Assembly: GCA_011037195.1 (NCBI GenBank)
Contig: JAAEAF010003499.1
Span: 35,739-99,738 of the forward strand
Origin: Triatoma infestans
Taxonomy: Eukaryota; Arthropoda; Insecta; Hemiptera; Reduviidae
Direction: 5' to 3'
DNA: 64,000 bases
Positions 10,544 through 21,960 of this stretch are shown here, one piece after another (the first letter of the stretch is position 1; every line of letters starts with the position of its first letter). A program made the translations under genes and the position numbers. The notes under the pieces are model-generated. The model ran no database searches, was not told the origin of the DNA, and saw nothing but the letters and a program-made list of their open reading frames with translations.

Positions 10544-11469
10544 AGATAATGTTACAAAGTGCATTACTCTTCCTAGAAGTGCGCCTTTTTTTTATTAACC
10601 TTTTATCTCGGATGGTACATACGTAAATTTTCAATTATGGTGAAATTTTTAACTTGGTAAATTCCGGTAAAAGAAATGTCGTGTGAGTGTTCCTCATGAC
10701 AGATTTTTATATTATATTGTCATTTCCAAATATGTTAATAAAAAAAATGTTTAATATATTCTAAATAATAGGGATTAATTTTTTGAGGAAAGTTGCTTGA
10801 AATTCGTGACGCGATCAAAGATTGAACGTTATTTAATGCTGTACCTGTGTCTATGTTCTCTCTTATGAACGTACTGCCGTGGTGAATGAATACTCTTAAG
10901 GAGTTTTTTTTTCTCCTTAAGATAGCTAAAACTTCTGTTATGCGCTGTAGAAGCGTGACTGAGACGCATGTAAAACTGTCCATTGTTAACACTAGACCTT
11001 CATTGTATTGAATTGCTTTTCATTGCGCCCAACAGACACTATTACATACACTCCTCCACCTCTCCTTCACTTGATTCTATAGAAACTGACCAAAAGAATC
11101 AAGCGAACCTAATCAGGTAAACCAAACTGAGCGGAGTCTATGCCGAGACGTTTTAATCTAATTCTATATTAAGAGTCCCATTCATTTTAGTGTGCTGGGC
11201 CAATGCCATTCATCCCCAATCTTCATAGAATTATCTAGTATACTTTTCTTTTCAGTTTAGTTGATACTTTTCAAATATATTCATTATTGTGCCAGTTCTT
11301 AACCAGTGATTATAGAGTAATTAATTGAATTTTTATTCTCTTACTGCAGTTAATGGAATTATTGTGATTATGTTGAATTTAGAAATTCAGCTATCACCAG
11401 ATATTCATGTTTTAAGATCTTTGAGTCCTAAAAAACGGTTTTTAAAAATTTATATACACTCCAGTCCTT
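10544..11469. other. Mostly unique; Helentron-like fragment at 10560-10712
   Basis: At 10560-10712 a decayed 3' end of the Helentron-like family is seen, ending GTGTGAGTGTTCCTCATGACAGAT. The remainder to 11469 has no coding or repeat match that I can see within this window. Confidence 0.5.
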
Positions 11470-12490
11470 TTTACTTTCTCTTACTCCTAGCAAGAGGAAG
11501 AAGTATTGTAATCGTGTCAAATTTTCGATATCGAGTTTTCACCGGAAATATCCGTTTTGAGGTTCCCTGAGTCAAAAAAATGTGGTTTTTAGCAAATAGT
11601 CTGGGTGTGCGTGAGTGAGTGTGTGTCTGTGTGTATGTATGTATGTGAACAGCATAGCAAAAAAAAAACGAAAATTCGCAGACAGTTTAAACTTGATATT
11701 CCGTTTGGGTATTGCAATGGAATCCAACTGTCAAAATTCCTCAACCAGAAGTACCACTTTACTAAATGGTTTTTTTCACTTTTTTACAATTTTCTCGATA
11801 ACGGCTCCAACGGATTTTCTTTAAACTTGGTATATCAACTACACATACAAAGATCTAGAACTTCTATTTCAAACATTTCTCCGGGTAAATGCATTTAAGG
11901 GCACTTTTGTGGGGCAAGGTAAGGTTCGGTTGTCCTCTTAAGTGCTATTTCAGTTTATTACACAATTCTGTCATCTAAATAATGTTAATTAGAATTAAAT
12001 ATATTGTTGAAATTCCGTGTTTGAAGAAAATCAGATGACCGGAAGTGCTTTTTTACTGAAAAGTTTTTTTTCATTGTTCTGCTTTTTTTCCTCTAAAACG
12101 GTTCCAACGATTTTCTTTAAACTAAGTATGTGAATTACACATATAAAGAGTTACAACTTTTATTTGAAATATTTCTCCGGGTAAACTCATTTAAGCGGGC
12201 TTTTGGAGTATTGGTAGGGGTTCTGTTTGCCTCTAAAGTACCATCTTAGTTGATTATACAAATTCTACCATCTTGACAAAATTAATTAGAAATAAATAGA
12301 TTGCCATAATTACGAGTTTCCAGAAAATTAGTAAACCGGAAGTGCATTTTTACTGAATTGTTTTTTTTTTTCAGTTTTTGTGATTTTCTCCATAAAAGCA
12401 CCAACGAATTTCATATAAAATTTGTTAATTACAATTTTGAAAACTGGAGTAAGAGAAAGTTGTGTGAATGTTTCAGATCAGATTCTTTTT
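11470..12490 (+). mobile_element. Helentron-like (HINE) element, copy A
   Basis: It begins with ACTTTCTCTTACTCC (11473-11487) inside a small hairpin and ends with the exact reverse complement GGAGTAAGAGAAAGT (12446-12460). That is followed by a decayed stem-loop and CAGAT plus T residues. In between come a conserved 5' block (GATATCGAGTTTTCACCGGAA), a TG/TATG microsatellite (about 11603-11646) and three diverged monomers whose ACCRGAAGT landmarks fall at 11744, 12038 and 12335. It has no transposase. Architecture matches Helentron-associated non-autonomous elements; the family call is inferred from structure alone. Confidence 0.7.
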
Positions 12491-13650
12491 TTGTTTTTTA
12501 ACAAGATGGAGCTTATTCATGGCATGTTTTGCATGTTAAAGTCGTACAGTGAATATATTGTATATTGATTAGTAACAAAATAATTCTTTATATTGTTATT
12601 ACAATTTGCACAATAAAAACATCGTATTTTATTGATTTTTCATAGTTTCTATGGCCTAGACAAAATACGTAATTCTTAATCTGTAAAGACAATTGTAAGC
12701 ACAGCATAAATATTTGTTTGTGCCAACGTTTTATCTGCTTTTGAAGCACACAAATTTTGCACAAAATAAATAATTAAATAAATAAAATTAAATGAAATTT
12801 TTTAAATGAAAAGTTTCATGAAAATATAACAAATTCTCATCATATTTACATTGGACAAGAAATACAGTATATTTCTTTTCTAACATAGAATCCAGAAAAT
12901 AATAGGACTGATCAATCGATAATTGAATAGTGTCATGTGGGTGGCAGAGAAAATCGAACACAACTCAACTTCCTATCTTCTTTTTTTTTTATCTGTGACA
13001 ATTGCTTTAACTAAAATAATAATAATTGTATATTCAGAATTTTTTATTCTCATGAGAATTATAATAAATTTAAATAACATTTTATTTTTAAATAAAAATT
13101 AAACACAATTAAAATTACTAACCTATTTACGACAATGTTTATGTTTTAAATAATAATTACTTTAATTAAAGAAAACTATAAGATTTATTGGAAATGTTTA
13201 TTTGTATTTTCTAATAAATAATTATTTTGTTTACAGGTGAGTTTTTTGAATAATTGAACTTTGAAGTTTTACGTGTAAAAATGTGAGTACACACTTGTAT
13301 TTTTATCAATATTTTGCTGTAGTTGATTTCTTGATCGACCATATTAACAACAATTGTGTGAGGATTTTCTTAAGACCTCAGTTTTCTGTCAATTCTCTTT
13401 TATTGAAGAAATTTTCTACAAGATTTTAGGCAAGGAGATATCTTGTGAATTAAATTGAGGAGCAACAGTTAGTAACGGATAATCTCTTTAGTAGGTAGTG
13501 GACTCGGCATCTTTTCAGGAATTATAGCTAACCGGAAGTGCATTAGACTCCCATATTCCTCCACCTATTTCCAAGACTCACATATTTTACAATTAACCAC
13601 CAGTGATGAGAGATGTGCTCAACTTCTTGCGTTTACCAAACTCATAGGCA
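12491..13650. other. AT-rich, no feature supported
   Basis: No coding signal. A possible short Helentron-like trace (AACCGGAAGTGCATTAGAC) occurs near 13531, too short to annotate as an element. Confidence 0.5.
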
Positions 13651-13653
13651 AGG

Positions 13654-13680
13654 TCTTCTTCTTCTTCTTCTTCTTCTTCT
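13654..13680. repeat. (CTT)n microsatellite
   Basis: Nine CTT units immediately before the LINE fragment that starts near 13685; it could be the expanded edge of that insertion. Confidence 0.9.
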
Positions 13681-13684
13681 ACAC

Positions 13685-14235
13685 CGCGTTACAATCCGCG
13701 AGAGATCATGATGCCTTCTTCAAAAAGTCCGCTACTGATCTGGATCAAGCAAACCCTACTGTACTTCAGTCTCTAATTTCGAAGATGGACTTTAGCATGT
13801 AAAAAAATCCACCCACCGTAGTTTTGGTCTGCCGAAATTCTTTTTGCCACAAATGTGTTCGTCCAATATTTTTTGGCCATCTCCTTCAATTCATTATTAA
13901 TCCGCTGCCTCCAATTTTTTTTCCTCACATATAGCTCCAAAAATTCTTCTCAGCACCATATCCTGAAATCTTAATAATAAAAATTTAATTGGTTTTTGGA
14001 CAATGTACAAGCGTTCAGAGCCGTAGATTAAAACGAGTCTTATCTTGGTTTTGTACATCCGTTGCTTCGTAGTTCGGGTTACACACTCTCCTCTTCATTT
14101 GTGTGTGCAATCCAAAATAGCGGCTAGTTTCTTTCATTTTATTCCAGGCTGGATATCATTATATACATTTACTATAGTGCTGTGATGGCATACCACATGT
14201 CAGATTAGTTCTCTGCTATCCGCAAGGAATGTCAA
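13685..14235 (-). pseudogene. LINE reverse transcriptase C-terminal fragment
   Basis: The minus strand gives, with frameshifts, TLTFLADSREL (near the RT active-site block, about 14230), KTKIRLVLIYGSERLY (about 14020-14060), VLRRIFGAICEEK (about 13920-13965) and GRPKLRWVDF (about 13800-13835). This order (LLYGSE, then RRIFG, then the R/W motif) is typical of the end of endonuclease/reverse transcriptase proteins of insect LINEs. It is the same general type as the plus-strand fragment at 57235-57900. Stops show it is dead. Confidence 0.65.
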
Positions 14236-16375
14236 GGTCGTATCTTCAAACAAAGCCAACCAAGGGTTGAGGATGAAGTGTCGTCCTGCTTCCCCTACCA
14301 CAAGTGTCTATATTGAAAGAAAAATGGACAGTGGACGCCCTATTGTATCACCATCTTCAAGAGTGAAGACACCTTCCGTGCTACCAGCCAACAACAAACA
14401 CCCAGACTACACCCCGGTAATTTTGCCTATCACTCAGTCTATCTCTCATTTAGTTTTCTCTCCCCGCCTCTTAATCTCTTAATTAAGTCAAGTCCTTAGT
14501 ATTATAAGTGTACCTATACGTTTCAGTACAGTAATCATAAAATTTAGTTATTAATTATAACCTCCTGAAACCATGATAAGTAAATTCGTTCACGCGCTCT
14601 TTGTTTGTTATGTAATGAGCCAATACATGATCGAATGTACCATATTTTGGTTGTTTGTTCTCTGAGACTGTGTGGTGGTCAGATTAAAATATTTTGGCAG
14701 TATTTCTATTTCAAATGTTAAAATGTTGGAAATTTTAAATGGTTCAATTGGCCCCTGTTGGTTGATTACTGTAAAGCAATAAGCAGCCTATGGTTCAAGC
14801 CTTCTTTAATCCTTGTTTTACTTATGGAAAGTAAAATTGTTTATTCCTCATTTCTTCTAGGTAACATATAAATTTTGAAACCAAATAGTTTAATCACAGG
14901 CAAAAGAGTGAATGAGTTATTAGCTAACATCTCTTATTGTATTCGTTAAAATAAAATAATAATACCGCAAAGAAACTTGAAATAACTTTGACAATTACTT
15001 TAGAATTTAACGTGTAGTTTATGTAGATATTTATTACCCACTCCGCCGACCGTCTTGTAACAGGCAGCTAAAAAAAAATAAATTTTATTTTCAAAGAAGT
15101 TCGTATTTTTATTTTGTATTTGTATTTTTATATTAAATAAAGACTTTAAATTAAATTAAAATCGTTCACGCGTTCAAAAATATAGTTCCCGATCCTAGTC
15201 TCCGCGTCAAAGACTCTTCAACATCCTTCACATATACTACTTTATTGTATGGTTGACTCATAACAGTCCTTTTCTCTCGAATTGAAAAAAATGCATCCCG
15301 AAAAATATTGTAAGATAGGCTTATAAGAGAACGATGCACATCAGGACAAATTAAAAAATTGATTCTTAAGCAACTTTATAGCTTACGAAAATAATAATAA
15401 TAATAATAATAAATTGATCACATAACTCAGCTGAGGTTATCTGATGCAAAGGAATTTGTAAAAGAAATTGTAATTTACGAAGTTCTGTTAAATTATTTAT
15501 AGTAATTGTTGGTATACAGGCAGGCAAACAAATAATTCTGTTGAAGTGTCTTATTGAACTTCAAAGTGACTGAAATCTATAAAAAAATAAATTTAAAATA
15601 CAGTCCAAGCTAATCACAAATATATATATATATATATGTATATAATATAAATAGATAATTTATGAGCGAAATTTTAAATTATAGCTTTTAATAGCTTTCT
15701 CTTTAAAAATTATCGTTAAATATTGTGAACATCTTTACTGCCTCTCATTCTGTAGGAACACAGCGAGAGAAGCAAGACAGCAAAGAATGAGAAAGGTAGA
15801 GAGAGTGAGAGAGAGAGAGAGAGTGAGAGAGAGATTAGAAAATAAAAGAGCATTAAACTAGTAAGACATAAATATGATGCCGACATAAACAGAAGTTGTT
15901 AACTTATAACACGCCACTGCAGTGTAATAAATTCATTACACCTGGCCATAATCATGTGGTCAATATTATGCTTGAGGGCCCCATTCTAACGTTTATGTTT
16001 TGTCTGTAAAAATTTGACATATATATAACTTACTAGAATACACAACATCCTAATTATAAATAAATATTATTTAAACTATGGCAATGGGTTTTATTGAATC
16101 AAAACAAAACAAAAAAAACAACCTCCGGGAGGTAATACCTATTGGTAAATGATGTAGTTCTTCTTATTTTTTTAAAAAAAAGTTTAGATTTTAAAAAACT
16201 CTACGGAAATTGGAATAATTGTAAAACCAAAATTTGGCCACTGAATTATAGTGCTAAAGATTTATCAGCATCTTCATATCACGTTATTTTCCATAGAACT
16301 AAATTGGTATTAAAATTTCAAAGGTAAATTATAACAAAGTTATCTACAAATTGAAATGACCAAAAATGTGATTAC
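14236..16375. other. Non-coding with microsatellites
   Basis: The open frame at 14267-14482 has no recognised domain and adjoins a dead LINE, so it was not called. Simple repeats: (AAT)n near 15391-15411, (TA)n near 15620-15638 and a (GA)n purine block at 15797-15834. Nothing else seen. Confidence 0.55.
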
Positions 16376-17299
16376 TAAGAACTCCTAGGAAGAGGAATGA
16401 ATGTCTTGCGATCTTATCAAATTTTCGATAACAAGTGGGTATTCCCCGGAAGTATACCTTTTGAAGTCCTCTGAGTCCATAAAATGTGGTTTTTTAGAAA
16501 ATGGTCTCTCTATTTGTATGTTTTTTGTATGTAGGTCCAATAATTTTTATTATTATTATTATTAAATTCTATGGCGTCGACTACTCTGGTCTTTACGAAG
16601 ATCTATCTTCTTAAATCTACTATGTTTGGAGCTACATTTTGCATATGGAAAATTCCTCTATTTACAGTTTCAATGTTCATTTCGATGTTTAGCTATTTAC
16701 AACACGCTACGAACAATGATGTCCTAATACAGTCCTACTAAATCACATCACAACTATTAACTCACCAATAAGTATGTTATTCCCAAAAAAATACACCATT
16801 TTAATATATATAAGTAATGTACTTATACAAGTGTGGCTTGGAATATTGGATGTTCCTCCCGCCCCATTAATGCTAAAATTCTGTACAATATTTACACAGC
16901 AATCACTCTATCGCATTCATAGAGGCGCCAGAATTGCCCAATCCCGGCTCAGACCCACCCCTCCAAGAGTTAGTGGCTTCCGAGTTAAAATAGTGCAGGA
17001 AAAGCTTCCTATATGATCAAACCCTGCCCCCCCCAAACTCATTCACACGTATCTTTCATACCTATGTCTGAATCTAATTCTAAATCTTACCACATCACTT
17101 AAGATCTAGTGGGACTGTAAGTACAGGGTCCATTAATGTTTATGTATGTATGTATGTATGTATGTATGTATGTGAACATACATAATACGAAAATCGCATT
17201 CTTATTCAAAGAAAATTACATCAAACTGAATAGATTCAGTTTTTTTGGGAGGGGATTTTTCTCGTAAATGATTAAAGAAGGTTTTCTTTAAACTAAATA

Positions 17300-17886
17300 C
17301 AGTAAACTCCCGATTATCCGTGTGCGGATTATCCGGTTTGCGGATTATCCGGTTTGCGGATTATCCGTGCATTAATTTAATATAAAAAAATGAATTATAT
17401 GTGTATGTATTTTTTTTAAATATTTGCTCGCTTTCATATTTAGATGCTCGTGTTCGTATTTAGATGTTTACAGTGGGTGGTGTGGGGTATCTGAAGTCAG
17501 CTAGGCTGGTCAAGGAGTCAGTTAGGATTTTTTGGATTCTATCGAACCTGAGACAAGTGAAATAGTATCTGAAATGAGTGAGTTAATGGAAAATTCAGAT
17601 GGCTTTGAAAATGTTGATAATGAAAATATTGAGGAGTGGTTAGAACAGGTTTCATGTGATGGAGATTTTCAAATAATGAGTGAGTGATACGGATATTATT
17701 TCCGATCATATTCAACCAGAAGAGCAAGTGAATGAAGCTGAAAGTGGAGAAGAAGAAATTATCAATCGTATTAGTCACAACGTGGCCCTGAATTCTGTTG
17801 ACACTTTCTTGAAGTACATCGACCAATGGGAATTCGATTAATACATACGACATAGCAGCTCTTAGAAAAATTCGAACTGATATTTC
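17300..17886 (+). mobile_element. Tigger/pogo-like transposon remnant
   Basis: It begins TA then CAGTAAACTCCCGATTATCC, a terminus of the Tigger/pogo type, followed by three near-identical GCGGATTATCCGGTTT units. It then jumps to the C-terminal part of the transposase, so most of the gene is deleted. No opposite terminus is seen; the right side ends at the 145-bp duplicated segment. Confidence 0.6.
17540..17886 (+). pseudogene. Tigger/pogo transposase C-terminus
   Basis: The translation shows an acidic linker (EMSELMENSDGFENVDN..EEWLEQV), a frameshift near 17690, then ISHNVALNSVDTFLKYIDQ and, after another break, DIAALRKIRTDI. This matches the tail of Tigger/jerky transposases, an acidic region followed by a helix of the ALxxVDxxLxYxxQ...LRxLR kind. 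The DDE catalytic domain and the CENP-B-like DNA-binding domain are missing. Confidence 0.65.
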
Positions 17887-18031
17887 GAAGCTTATTTTTA
17901 AAAAGATTGTCTGACCTGTGTAGAGAATGAGAGAGAGAGGGCCGATTAACTTCACGTGAGAGCGAGATATCCCACCGTTTCTCTTCAAGTTCGATGGGTT
18001 GGGAGCGTATGCATGTCCTCTCAGTTTATAC
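17887..18031 (+). repeat. 145-bp direct duplication, copy 1
   Basis: Nearly identical to 18924-19070, running from GAAGCTTATTTTTAAAAAG to CTCTCAGTTTATAC and including CGAGATATCCCACCG. The two differ by only a few bases. They share no recognised coding content. Confidence 0.85.
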
Positions 18032-18195
18032 TGAGTTTCAGTAAAATTAGTAAACCGGAAATGCGCTTTTACTGAACTGTTTTTTCAATTTTCGTCAAAT
18101 TTCATTAAATTTAGTACAGAAACTATAAAATTTGTCAATTTTTAATTTTGAGAACTGGAGTAAGAGAAAGTTGTGTGAGTGTTTCACACCAGATT

Positions 18196-18520
18196 TTTTT
18201 TTTTTATAATTCTGCGAGTTTCTCCAATTAAAAATACCGACGAATTTTATTAAATTTAGTATTCTAATTATGAATACAAGAGACCTATCACTTTTTTTTT
18301 TTTGTAACTTTTTTTCCCAAGAAGGTTCATTTAAAGAATTTTGGAGAGGGGTTGGAATAGGGGAGGGGATATGGTTTGCTGAAAAATGTCGTTTTTATTA
18401 AATTTAGCTTCTTCCATTGATAAAAAAATTGAAGACAAGTTTGCGTTAAATTTTTCATTCATAACTATGTTAATAAAATACATTAAGAAAAACTCCTGTG
18501 AGTGTTACACACTAGATATT
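18196..18520 (+). mobile_element. Helentron-like fragment, tandem 3' piece
   Basis: A second, more decayed 3' portion directly follows copy E. It ends with GTGAGTGTTACACACTAGAT and T residues, corresponding to the family stem-loop and terminus. It includes an ATTAAATTTAGCTTCTTCC block also found at about 32135-32155. Confidence 0.45.
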
Positions 18521-18688
18521 TTTTTCAATAATTTTTTATTAGATTTTTCAGTATTTCCATTTAAAGATATTGTATTATAATTATTGAAAACAATTCTTTT
18601 TCACTGTAGTTAGTTTTCTATCGTTTCTTTTCTATCTTTTTACATTGTTTTTCTTTCATTTTCCCTTTTGTCGAATAAGAAAAACAAA

Positions 18689-18706
18689 GATGATGATGAT
18701 GATGAT
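18689..18706. repeat. (GAT)n microsatellite
   Basis: Six ATG/GAT units. They create an Asp run in one frame, which is not evidence of a gene. Confidence 0.9.
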
Positions 18707-18923
18707 GGTAACTGTTTAGATTGGGAAATGTATTTTTTTTCTTTTTTTTTGGTTCAACATTATCCAAACATCCTTCGTCCTTACTTTCCTCTCCATATTA
18801 TCTCTCACTCTCTCCCCCTCGGACTATCTCCGTTGCTGAACAGAAACACGTCCTCTGTTTTCACCCTCACACCCCTACATACGTGCTCTGTGTTATTTCT
18901 CTTCAGATCTGGAAAGAGGGAAG

Positions 18924-19070
18924 GAAGCTTATTTTTAAAAAGGTTGTCTGTCCTGTGTAGAGAATGAGAGAGAGAGAGGGCCGATTAACTTCACGTGAGA
19001 GCGAGATATCCCACCGTTTCTCTTCAAGTTCGATGGGTGGGTGCGTATGCATGGTCCTCTCAGTTTATAC
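18924..19070 (+). repeat. 145-bp direct duplication, copy 2
   Basis: Second copy of the segment at 17887-18031, in the same orientation and about 1.04 kb downstream. Its left flank is unrelated to the Tigger remnant that precedes copy 1, so only the shared segment was duplicated. Confidence 0.85.
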
Positions 19071-19393
19071 AATTCTCTGTCTCTTTTTTTATTTGATCAC
19101 TTTTTCTTCTTTTTGTAACCTAAAAATATTTTTTTTTTTTTTTTTTTGCTTGGCCATCGTGCTTGATTATTATGTATCAGCTCCAAAACACGACGCAGTT
19201 ACTACTGGCGACGTTTTGATGGCTCGAAAATTTCTTTTGTTTTTTTTTATTTAAAAATTAATAATTAAATATTCAACAGTGATGCCAATTCTTTTGTCTT
19301 TTTTTGACAACTACTTGATGCCTGCTTAATTTGCTGCATAACAAATCTTTCTAGGGTTTAACTGGCTTTTTATAGGCTGTTAATTCTTATATA
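19071..19393. other. T-rich, nothing recognised
   Basis: The open frame at 18964-19254 is made by pyrimidine-rich sequence and the duplicated segment and has no domain content. Confidence 0.55.
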
Positions 19394-20560
19394 CTTCTTA
19401 GGGATGATTAAATGAACCATTATACAGCCAAAAATATTATATTTATTTTTTTTAGTCAGCATAAAAAATACGTCAGCATAAAAATTTTCAAATTAGTATA
19501 CTATGAACATCCATACGATTTAGGTGACTCAAATTTAAAACAGTAAGTAACAAAAAAATACATACTGTATATAAATATTTTTTTATTTTATTTTTTTTAA
19601 TTTATTTGAAAATTTACAACTGCTGGTACGCTTGCGTAACCAAGTAAATGAGATCACTTACAATCACGGGAATGGAGAAATCACCCAGTGGTGACCCTCT
19701 CCACATTATTTCACTGCGCACTTACAAGAGATCACGAGGCCACTGCCGCCTCAGTCGTCCAGGAGGGTTATCTGGAATAGCTGCTGAGGAAAGTTGGTGA
19801 ATGAATGGATTGTGAAATTTGCGGTATCATATTTGGACCAGGTCACTTATAAATGGAATCTGGAGATCGGAATATATTGTCAGGTTAGAAATGTAAAATG
19901 GAGCATTGGTTATACAACGGAGTATTTTGGATTGTAGGGTTTGGAGGCGGTGGATGTTGGAACGCTCGGTTGAGAGCCCCATACCTCGAGTCCGTAAGTC
20001 CAAATTAGTTTTAATAGGTTTAATTGGTTTAAAGTACATAATTTAAAAAAAACAAATAAATATAACTACATATTTTTCAGGTCATATGTAATAAAAAAAA
20101 TAACAAAAACTTACATTATAAGAAACCACATGATCATAACGAACCAAAAAAGCCAAAATTAAGGCTGAATAAATAATTTGTAATAAATTGACTCATTACA
20201 AAGAAATAAAGTGGACATATAATACATATAATGTTACAAAAGTTAAAAAAATTCAAAAAATTAATAAATAACGAAGCATTAACTATTAAAGTATAACCAA
20301 ACATATATCTGGACATGTAATTTAAAATAATGGTTGGTATAATTTTCGGACAATAATAATATAAAAAATATATTTTTAAATTATATACAATAATATCTAA
20401 GTGTAATATAAAAAAAAAAAATTTTTCATTTAATATTCTAGCATCCCTTTGAAAATGACACGTAAAGTCTTGAAACGTTGGGAAACATATTTAAACAATA
20501 AAAAAATAAATACAATATTTTTGGCTGTATAATGGGTTCATTTAAATCATCCTTAAGAAA
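19394..20560. mobile_element. Inverted-repeat element carrying a Jockey fragment
   Basis: The left arm (19394-19444) and right arm (20509-20560) are about 50-bp reverse complements sharing AACCATTATACAGCCAAAAA-like sequence. A Jockey-type LINE 3' end occupies about 19575-20010. Just inside the right arm, GAAAATGACACGTAAAGTC then TTGAAACGTTGGG (20451-20483) resembles the short structured motif of Penelope-like elements. Class is uncertain: Penelope-like inverted termini or a non-autonomous DNA element. Confidence 0.5.
19600..20035 (-). pseudogene. Jockey-like LINE C-terminal fragment
   Basis: The minus strand gives SNIHRLQTLQSKILRCITNA followed by PFYISNLTIYSDLQIPFI, the conserved end of Jockey reverse transcriptases (QSKxLRxIxNAPxxxxNxxIxxDLxIP). 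The 3' UTR (about 19611-19800) resembles that of the copy at 28535-29553, including GCGAGGCC/ACGAGGCC. A T-rich tract near 19578-19610 may be the poly(A) tail on the opposite strand. Confidence 0.75.
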
Positions 20561-21589
20561 TCTTTCTAGTTTCTAGTTTCGGTTTGGATTGTGAAAAATA
20601 TTTCTTATCACTCCTTCCAGCGCAATCTCAGGCTGTTATCTGTTCTAATCCAGGCAAAACTTCTATCCTACCCCACAAAGGTTGTCCTTGTTTATGTCTG
20701 TATATACTTATTATATTAGAAATGATTTTTAAAACAATTAGTTATAGGTTTTTTTAGCATAGTTTTAGCAGTTGTCTCTTTTTAGCAATATGAATCCTGG
20801 GGGGGGGGAGATTAGTTTCTAGGGTGTCCTTAGGTAGGCGGGAATGGAGCTAATGATTGTATATTAAACATTGTTCTCCATGGAACTTCAAGTTGTTGGG
20901 AATGCAGAATATACCTATTATATATTTGCTAATAATTTTGCATTTATCTTCCTGCCCGTGACTTAGTCTATTTCGCATTTTTATTAATTAAACGTCACTG
21001 CACTTATGGCAGCAGCAGATATGATCGCGACCATCGTGAACTGCGTTTGGTTTGATTAAATTAAAAATATCTGATGTCAACCACTCAGACGACTTTCTCT
21101 TATTACTTTAATGGAAAAAAAAAAATTCATTAAATTTCAAATTTTCTCATTTCTTCTAACTTAATGATAGAAGTGGTTGGAGGGGAAGGGGGAACATATG
21201 ACATCCCCTGGCGGGTAAGACAAATGGTTACATTGTAATCCAAAAGAATGTGCGAATAACATTGAAGCAATTTTAAATTAATGCCATAAATATTCGCATA
21301 ACTTAATTAAAATCAAAGTTTTCGAAAAACAAATGTTACAAATAAAAGAAAAATAGGCTTAGATCTGTGCAGTTAATAAACCAAGTTAAAAGGACACTGT
21401 TGTAGGCATTTTCAAGAGAAGTCCAAAAAAAAAAGTAAATAAAAATTCAAAAATGTGTTCTGTGAAGTTGCACATCCAAATAACCATTATCTTCGTGTAT
21501 GAAATTCTAGCAATATTTCTAAGTATACTAATTTTATATATGTGATGGAACCATACATAATACTGAAGTGATACTTTGGAGGAAACCTG
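20561..21589. other. No feature supported
   Basis: AT-rich with a G-run near 20800; no coding, RNA or repeat signal recognised. Confidence 0.55.
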
Positions 21590-21960
21590 CCTCCCCCCCA
21601 CCAGTAAACCCCCAAAGTATCAATTTTTCTGAGAAAATGTTTCAAATCAAAGTGATAGTTATTTTGATTTTAGATATTTTATGGAACTTAAACAAAATCG
21701 TTGGGACAATTCGAGAAGGTCAAGAAGAACTGAAAAAGTTCCATTTAATAAAGAGTCACTCTTCCAGGTTATGAATGTTGACCAAACCCTGTTGTCACAT
21801 GCGATAGTGATACCTAAACGGAATATCAAGTTTGAACTTTATGCGAATTACAATTTATACACCCACACATACAAAAACCATTTGTTACAAACATTTTTTT
21901 CGTACTCAGAGGACTTTGAACCATGTATTTTCGAAAATTTGACACGACCATAAATATTTC
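21590..21960 (-). mobile_element. Helentron-like repeat, 5' half fragment
   Basis: Read on the minus strand it carries the family's 5' block (CGTGTCAAATTTTCG), the AGTCC/AAACCA region, a short TG tract and GATATTCCGTTTAGGTATCAC. Both subterminal repeats are lost. The forward frames here are by-products of the repeat. Confidence 0.55.

Larger units (their letters stand above)
16376..18195 (+). mobile_element. Helentron-like copy E, broken into three
   Basis: Three collinear pieces of one Helentron-like element are separated by insertions. They are the 5' block (about 16376-16545), a TATG microsatellite plus central block (about 17141-17297) and the 3' end (about 18032-18195). The last contains ACCGGAAATGCGC, GGAGTAAGAGAAAGT and an intact GTGTGAGTGTTTCACAC stem-loop. 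The first interruption carries a TTATTA-rich edge at 16545-16563 and unclassified sequence. The second is a Tigger-like remnant plus a duplicated 145-bp segment. Confidence 0.6.

Noticed and set aside
11470..12490. Standard Helitron ends (5' TC, 3' CTRR)
   Set aside because: The stem-loop is followed by CAGAT and T residues, not CTRR; the Helentron-type structure fits better.
14267..14482. 71-residue Ser/Pro-rich frame
   Set aside because: No domain, adjoins a decayed LINE, and no splice or promoter signals stand out.
16774..17016. 80-residue frame as part of a LINE
   Set aside because: Lies in an insertion within Helentron-like copy E, but no LINE motif could be recognised on either strand.
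17539..17988. 149-residue minus-strand open frame
   Set aside because: It is antisense to the Tigger transposase tail, which explains the open frame better.
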